DNA from: Tepidicella baoligensis
GTDB taxonomy: Bacteria; Pseudomonadota; Gammaproteobacteria; Burkholderiales; Burkholderiaceae_C
Direction: 5' to 3'
Assembly (NCBI RefSeq): GCF_013432195.1
Contig: NZ_JACCDB010000003.1
Span: 1 to 64,000, forward strand
DNA: 64,000 nt
Shown: positions 59,546 through 64,000 of the stretch, one piece after another
How the letters are laid out: each line of letters begins with the position of its first letter
Position numbering within the stretch: position 1 is the first letter of the stretch
Made by a program: the position numbers and the translations under genes
The notes under the pieces: generated by a model
What the model saw: the letters and a program-made list of their open reading frames with translations, nothing else
What the model was told of the DNA's origin: nothing
The model's database searches: none

Positions 59546-62029
59546 TCAACCCGGGCGTCGCCATGCCCGCGGATTGCCTGCTCGCAAACAGGCGCGGCGG
59601 TAGGCGTGCAGCGTCGCCTCGGCGCGGCCCAGCAGCGTGTCGGCCGGGTACGCCGTGGCGCCGGTCGGCGCCTGCACCAGCGTGCCCACCGGCATACCGG
59701 CCAGCAGGGCCAGGCCCTCGGCGGCGTGCGTGGCCGTGTGGATGTGGAAGCGCCCCTGCGCCACGGCCTCCACCACCTCGTCGCTGAGCATGAGGTGGCG
59801 CCGGTTGCGGTGGGGGATCAGCACGCCCTGTTCACCGGTCAGGCCTTCGGCCTGGCAGACGCGGAAATAGCCTTCGATCTTCTCGTTCACCCCGCCGATG
59901 GGCAGCACCTCGCCGAAGGCGTTGAGCGCGCCCGTCACGGCAATGCCTTGCTTCAGCGGCACGCCCGACAGCGAGGACAGCAGGGCGAACAGCTCGGCAC
60001 AGGAGGCCGAATCGCCTTCCACGCCGTGGTATTCCTGCTCGAACACGATGGAGGCCGACAAGGCCAGTGGCGCGATGTGCCCGAACAGCGCCGACAGGTA
60101 GCTGTGCAGGATGAGCACCGCCTTGTCGTGGATGGGCCCCGAGAGCTCCACCTCGCGCTCGATGTTGAGCAACCCCTCGGAGCCGGCCACCGTGCGCGCG
60201 GCCACCCGCATGGGCAGGCCGAAACGGTAGTCGCCGAGGTCGATCACCGTCAGCCCATTGAGCTGGCCGACGCGGGCACCGCCCAGGGCGATCAGCCGGT
60301 CACCTTCATGGATGGCTTCGCGCAGCCGCTGGTCCGGGTAGTCGTGGCGGTGGTTGCGCGCGGCCAAGGCGGCGTCCACGTCGTGCCGCTCGACGAGGCG
60401 GGCGTTGCGCGCCCGTGCCATGGCCGCGCTTTCCACCACCAGCGCCTCGGTGCGGGCAAAGGCCGCGCTCTGGCGGGTCTGGTCTTCGGCCTCGCGGTGG
60501 GAGTCTTCCACCAGCCGGGCCACCGCCGCGGCGCTGAAGTGCGGCAGGCCCAGGCGCTGGCAGGTGTGCGCCACGAACACGCCGGTGGCGTAGCGCGTGT
60601 CGTCGCTGGCGTGGAAGGCGTCGGCAAAGTCCACCTTCACGCGGAAGTGCCGGGTGAATTCGGGGTCGCCTTCCTGCAGGGCGTAGTAGTGCTCGTTGGA
60701 GGCAATCAGCACCAGCTTCACGTCCACGTCCACCGCTTCGGGCGAGAGCGACGTGGTGGCCAGGGCGCTGAACATGGTGCCGGGCTCCTCGATCTGCAGC
60801 CGGCCGCTGCGCAGGAAACGGCGCAACTTTTCCCACACCAGTTCGTCGGCCAGCAGGTCGCGCAGATGCAGCATGAGGAAACCCCCATGTGCTTTGAGCA
60901 GACTGCCCGCCCGGATGCGCGAGAAGTCGGTGACGAGGACGTCGTTCTCGGAGTGGTATTCGATGCTGCCGAACAGCGGCCGGTACAGCGGATTGTTTTC
61001 CACGATCACGGGTGCCCCTTGGGCGTTGGCGTTGTCCACCACCAGGTTCACACGGTAACGCGCCAACTGCTCGGCCAGCGTCGCGCGGCGCTCCTCCTCG
61101 TCCTCGGGCGCGCCGGCCTCGAACAGCTCCACATGGTCGAGCACGTCGCGCGCCACTTCATCGAGCCAGGTGCCGAGCTTGCGCGTGTCCTTGAACTGCT
61201 TCTTCAATCCCTGGCGTATGGCCTGCATCTCGCGCTCCACCAGCGGCTTGATGGTCTGGCGGCGCAAGGCCATCACCCCTTCGCGCAAGGCCCGTTCCAG
61301 CGGCGCGGTGGTTTCCAGGAAGCGCAGGATTTCGCTGCGCAGTTCGCGCTCGCCCTGGTCGTAGCGTTCGCGCTCCTCCTTGGGCAGTGCGGCCATGTCT
61401 GCGGCCGACAGCGTGTCGCCCTGTGCCGTGACCAGGGTGAAGATGAGTTGGCCGCCGTCGCGTCGCAACGCGAAGTGGCGCGCCTCGGCGAAGGCCGACA
61501 ACTCGGCATAGGCCTGGGCTTCCTGGTCGGCATAGCGCCGTTCCAGCGCCTCCAGTTCGGCCTTGAAATCGGGTTCCGAAAAACGCTTGGGAATGTCCGT
61601 CTGCAGCACCCGGATGAATTGCTGCATGAGCTGGCGCAGCTCGCGCCCCTGACCCGCCGGCAGGCGCAGGGCGCGGGGCCGCTCAGGGCTTTCGAAGTGG
61701 TGCAGGTAGCACAGGTCGGGCGGGACCGGCCGCAGGGCGGCGGCGACCTCCATTTCCTGCCGCAGCAGGGTGGAACGCCCCGTGCCCACGTCACCCAGCA
61801 CGAAGAGGTGGTAATCCGGTTGGTCGATGCCGAGTCCGAAGCGGGCGGCCGTGTGGGCACGCTCCTGCCCGATCCAGGGCAAGGGCTCCTGGGCCAGTTC
61901 GGCCGTGGTGGTGAACCCCAGGCTGGCCGGATCGACGCGCAAGCGCAGGTCCGAAGGCGCCAGGCGCGTGGCGACGGCCCACAACGGAGGCGCAGGCTTG
62001 GGGAAAGAAGGGTCTGGCATGTCGGTCAT
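59546..62029 (-). CDS. Lon-like AAA ATP-dependent protease (AAA_32/LonB-type)
   Basis: 827 residues. The Walker A region is LGDVGTGRSTLL near 79, with a long coiled-coil insertion (about 150-290, QDYADQEAQAYAEL-type helices). Then NNPLYRPLFGSIEYHS and SLLKAHGGFLMLHL. The C-terminal Lon protease domain has the Ser in GVEGDSASCAELFALLS and the Lys in GGVNEKIEGYF, the S/K dyad. Probably a cytoplasmic protease of the family that includes LapB/YcbZ-like proteins. Normal length; substrates unknown. Confidence 0.85.
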   Translation of the reverse strand: MTDMPDPSFPKPAPPLWAVATRLAPSDLRLRVDPASLGFTTTAELAQEPLPWIGQERAHTAARFGLGIDQPDYHLFVLGDVGTGRSTLLRQEMEVAAALRPVPPDLCYLHHFESPERPRALRLPAGQGRELRQLMQQFIRVLQTDIPKRFSEPDFKAELEALERRYADQEAQAYAELSAFAEARHFALRRDGGQLIFTLVTAQGDTLSAADMAALPKEERERYDQGERELRSEILRFLETTAPLERALREGVMALRRQTIKPLVEREMQAIRQGLKKQFKDTRKLGTWLDEVARDVLDHVELFEAGAPEDEEERRATLAEQLARYRVNLVVDNANAQGAPVIVENNPLYRPLFGSIEYHSENDVLVTDFSRIRAGSLLKAHGGFLMLHLRDLLADELVWEKLRRFLRSGRLQIEEPGTMFSALATTSLSPEAVDVDVKLVLIASNEHYYALQEGDPEFTRHFRVKVDFADAFHASDDTRYATGVFVAHTCQRLGLPHFSAAAVARLVEDSHREAEDQTRQSAAFARTEALVVESAAMARARNARLVERHDVDAALAARNHRHDYPDQRLREAIHEGDRLIALGGARVGQLNGLTVIDLGDYRFGLPMRVAARTVAGSEGLLNIEREVELSGPIHDKAVLILHSYLSALFGHIAPLALSASIVFEQEYHGVEGDSASCAELFALLSSLSGVPLKQGIAVTGALNAFGEVLPIGGVNEKIEGYFRVCQAEGLTGEQGVLIPHRNRRHLMLSDEVVEAVAQGRFHIHTATHAAEGLALLAGMPVGTLVQAPTGATAYPADTLLGRAEATLHAYRRACLRAGNPRAWRRPG

Positions 62030-62234
62030 CTTGCAGCCAGTCTAGCGCCGTTTGTCCGCCGTCGGATCAGTCCAGCCCGCGCTCGCCGATCGAAGCCTGC
62101 ATGGCGATCATGAGCGCCGAGGGCAGGCTGACCCGTCGCCGCGTACAGGTCAGCCTGCACAGCGGTTCGAGGAGCGGGTGATCCGCGCCGCCAAGGGGCG
62201 GCTACACTGGCTGCATCATCGTCCGAGAGACCCC

Positions 62235-63056
62235 ATGTCTGCCACCCCCACCTCTATCCCCACCCCTCTGTCCACCGACCCGTTGGGCGATACCGATTTC
62301 GACATCCTCGACCAGATCCTCGACGACCTGCGTGAGCGCCTGGACGAAGTTCCCTCATGGGAGTTTTGCGAAGGCTTCATGGCGGCGCTCATCTGCTGCC
62401 GCCGTGCCATCCCGCCCCAGGAATACTTCGGCGCCCTGCTGAGTGACCCCGAGACCGGTACCTTCGGGCCGCATCTGTTTGCCAGCCCCGAACAGCACGA
62501 CCGGTTCATCCAGCTCTGGCAACGCCGCTGGGCCGAGGTACAGGTCGCGCTGGACGCCCCGGTGGAGTCGCTGGACGATGACCGCTGCTACGCGCCCGAG
62601 GTGATGGACCTGCGCGGCGCCGTCGCCAGCATGAATGACGCCGAACGCGCCGAGATGATGCAGCAGCTCGGCGGTGAAAGCCTGCCCTCCTTCGCCCAGG
62701 TGTGGGCACTGGGTTTCATGTACGCCGTCGAGACGTGGCCCGAAGAATGGCAGCCCCCGCGCGACCAGGAAGCCGCCGGCTGGGTGGAGGACGCGATGGA
62801 ACGCATCGTGGCCATGACCGAGGACGACGAGGGCGAACCCACCATCCGCATGTTCGGCGACGACAGCCCACCCAGCGTGAGCCAGGAGCGGCTGAACGCC
62901 TACGGCGAGGCCATCTGGGCGGTGTACGACCTGCGCGACACCTGGAAGCACGTGGGCCCGCGTGTGGACACCGTGCGCAAGGCCGAAGAGCCGGGCCGCA
63001 ACGACCCGTGCCCTTGCGGCTCCGGCAAGAAGTACAAGAAGTGCTGCGGGGCCTGA
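62235..63056 (+). CDS. UPF0149/YecA-like protein with C-terminal SEC-C zinc motif
   Basis: 273 residues. The N-terminal UPF0149-like helical domain has [22 protein letters not shown], then [20 protein letters not shown]. The C-terminus is [19 protein letters not shown], the SEC-C zinc motif (as in SecA and YecA). It may be a ribosome- or chaperone-linked protein; no function is shown. The ATG at 62235 was chosen over an upstream start in non-conserved sequence. Confidence 0.8.
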   Translation: MSATPTSIPTPLSTDPLGDTDFDILDQILDDLRERLDEVPSWEFCEGFMAALICCRRAIPPQEYFGALLSDPETGTFGPHLFASPEQHDRFIQLWQRRWAEVQVALDAPVESLDDDRCYAPEVMDLRGAVASMNDAERAEMMQQLGGESLPSFAQVWALGFMYAVETWPEEWQPPRDQEAAGWVEDAMERIVAMTEDDEGEPTIRMFGDDSPPSVSQERLNAYGEAIWAVYDLRDTWKHVGPRVDTVRKAEEPGRNDPCPCGSGKKYKKCCGA

Positions 63057-63076
63057 GCCCCTCCGCCACAGACCGA

Positions 63077-64000
63077 TCAGGCCGGGCTGAGAAACACCCG
63101 CGCCTTGCGCGGCGACACCACCAGCCTCTCGCCCTCTTTCAGGCCCAGAGCCCGGAAGTGTTCGGCCGGGATCTGCGCCTCGATCAGCGGGTCGTGGCCG
63201 TCGGGCTGCTGCGGGTCTTCGGGCCACAATTCGAGCCGGGCAATCGGCCCGACCACGATGGCGCGTTGCAGCTCGGCCACGATGCCCGTGGCACCGGGTG
63301 AATAGCGTTCCACTTCCAGGTCGTGCGGGCGGACGTAGGCGTAGGCCTTGGCGTCGCGGACCTGAGCGTGCTCGGGGCTGTCGATGGCCACGCCCTCCAG
63401 GTGCAGCCGGCCTTCGTGCGCCCGGCCATGGAACAGGTTCACGTCGCCGAGGAAGCCGTACACGAACGGGCTGGCGGGGTGTTCCCACACGTCTTGCGGT
63501 GTGCCCACCTGTTCGATGTTGCCCTGGTTCATCAGCACCACGCGGTCGGCCACTTCCAGGGCTTCTTCCTGGTCGTGCGTCACGAAAATGCTGGTCACGT
63601 GCAACTCGTCGTGCAGACGGCGCAGCCAGCGGCGCAGCTCCTTGCGCACCTTGGCGTCCAGCGCACCGAAGGGCTCGTCGAGCAACAGCACCTTGGGTTC
63701 CACCGCCAGGGCACGCGCCAGGGCGATGCGCTGGCGCTGCCCGCCCGAGAGCTGTGACGGGTAGCGGTCGGCAATCCAGTCGAGCTGCACCAGCTTGAGC
63801 AGGTCGGTCACCTTCTGCCGGATCTGCGCTTCGCTTGGCCTTTGGCCGCGCGGTTTCACCCGCAGGCCAAAGGCCACGTTCTCGAACACGGTCATGTGCC
63901 GGAACAGCGCGTAGTGCTGGAACACGAAACCCACGTTGCGGTCGCGCACATGCACATCCGTGGTGTCAGCGCCGCTGAAAAGGATGCTGCCCGTGTCCGG
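63077..64000 (-). CDS. cysA: Sulfate/thiosulfate ABC transporter ATP-binding protein (5' end beyond window)
   Basis: The minus-strand frame runs to the window edge; 308 residues are visible and the N-terminus with Walker A is missing. Seen: [23 protein letters not shown] (Q-loop), [15 protein letters not shown] (signature), [20 protein letters not shown] (Walker B), [19 protein letters not shown] (H-loop). The C-terminal domain has [11 protein letters not shown] and [10 protein letters not shown], the CysA/TOBE pattern. It energises sulfate import for cysteine synthesis. The permease genes would lie to the right. Confidence 0.9.
   Translation of the reverse strand, partial: PDTGSILFSGADTTDVHVRDRNVGFVFQHYALFRHMTVFENVAFGLRVKPRGQRPSEAQIRQKVTDLLKLVQLDWIADRYPSQLSGGQRQRIALARALAVEPKVLLLDEPFGALDAKVRKELRRWLRRLHDELHVTSIFVTHDQEEALEVADRVVLMNQGNIEQVGTPQDVWEHPASPFVYGFLGDVNLFHGRAHEGRLHLEGVAIDSPEHAQVRDAKAYAYVRPHDLEVERYSPGATGIVAELQRAIVVGPIARLELWPEDPQQPDGHDPLIEAQIPAEHFRALGLKEGERLVVSPRKARVFLSPA

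Noticed and set aside
59606-62113. Plus-strand open frame of 835 codons opposite the Lon-like protease
   Set aside because: Antisense shadow with typical His/Gln/Gly-rich composition; the protease on the other strand has clear catalytic motifs.

Overview
The window is GC-rich chromosomal DNA from a betaproteobacterium. Gene order around the replication origin (recA-recX, mnmE, yidC-yidD-rnpA-rpmH, dnaA-dnaN-gyrB), the short-Q-loop cyanide-insensitive oxidase, and the SHP/DHC/cytochrome b cluster suggest Burkholderiales, most likely Comamonadaceae (Hydrogenophaga- or Rhodoferax-like). This placement rests on gene content, not on a database search. No rRNA, tRNA or CRISPR array was seen.

Layout. 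1-2.5 kb is an AT-richer scrap of accessory DNA: a truncated hydrolase, an IS3 orfA remnant, an IS1634-type remnant with a 65-bp inverted repeat, and an intact IS256-family element with an 8-bp target duplication. 2.5-6.2 kb holds a GFA-family gene, then transketolase and GAPDH. 6.2-16.2 kb holds a tight minus-strand SET/birA/SPOR operon, topB, a GST, a TctDE-like two-component pair, a MarR regulator, recA and recX. 16.4-27.2 kb is the origin region. A probable oriC with two DnaA boxes lies between rpmH (leftward) and dnaA (rightward). 27.3-32.9 kb carries icd with a divergent LysR, a TerB/DUF697-like protein, class II aldolase and purC.

32.9-51.2 kb is the most distinctive part. It starts with a copper cluster (two DUF2946 proteins, two PCu(A)C chaperones, a Crp-like regulator, and an MbnP/MbnH pair). 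Next come the CioAB oxidase with a GbsR/MarR regulator, and an SHP-DHC-cytochrome b operon divergent from a PepSY/two-component operon. Last is a lipid A remodelling island: PAP2 phosphatase plus HiPIP, a two-component pair, EptA phosphoethanolamine transferase and DgkA. In that island the three transcription units PAP2-HiPIP, eptA and dgkA each carry a similar direct repeat (7-mers spaced 11 bp) about 10 nt upstream of a possible -10. This suggests one response regulator controls the whole set.

51.2-64 kb is catabolic and housekeeping: an overlapping operon of a Rieske oxygenase, a glutamine-synthetase-like ligase and a [2Fe-2S] ferredoxin with a divergent GntR regulator; a 3-oxoadipyl-CoA-type thiolase and a FadB-like bifunctional enzyme with a divergent LysR regulator; a Lon-like AAA protease; a SEC-C protein; and the start-truncated (by the window edge) cysA sulfate ABC ATPase.
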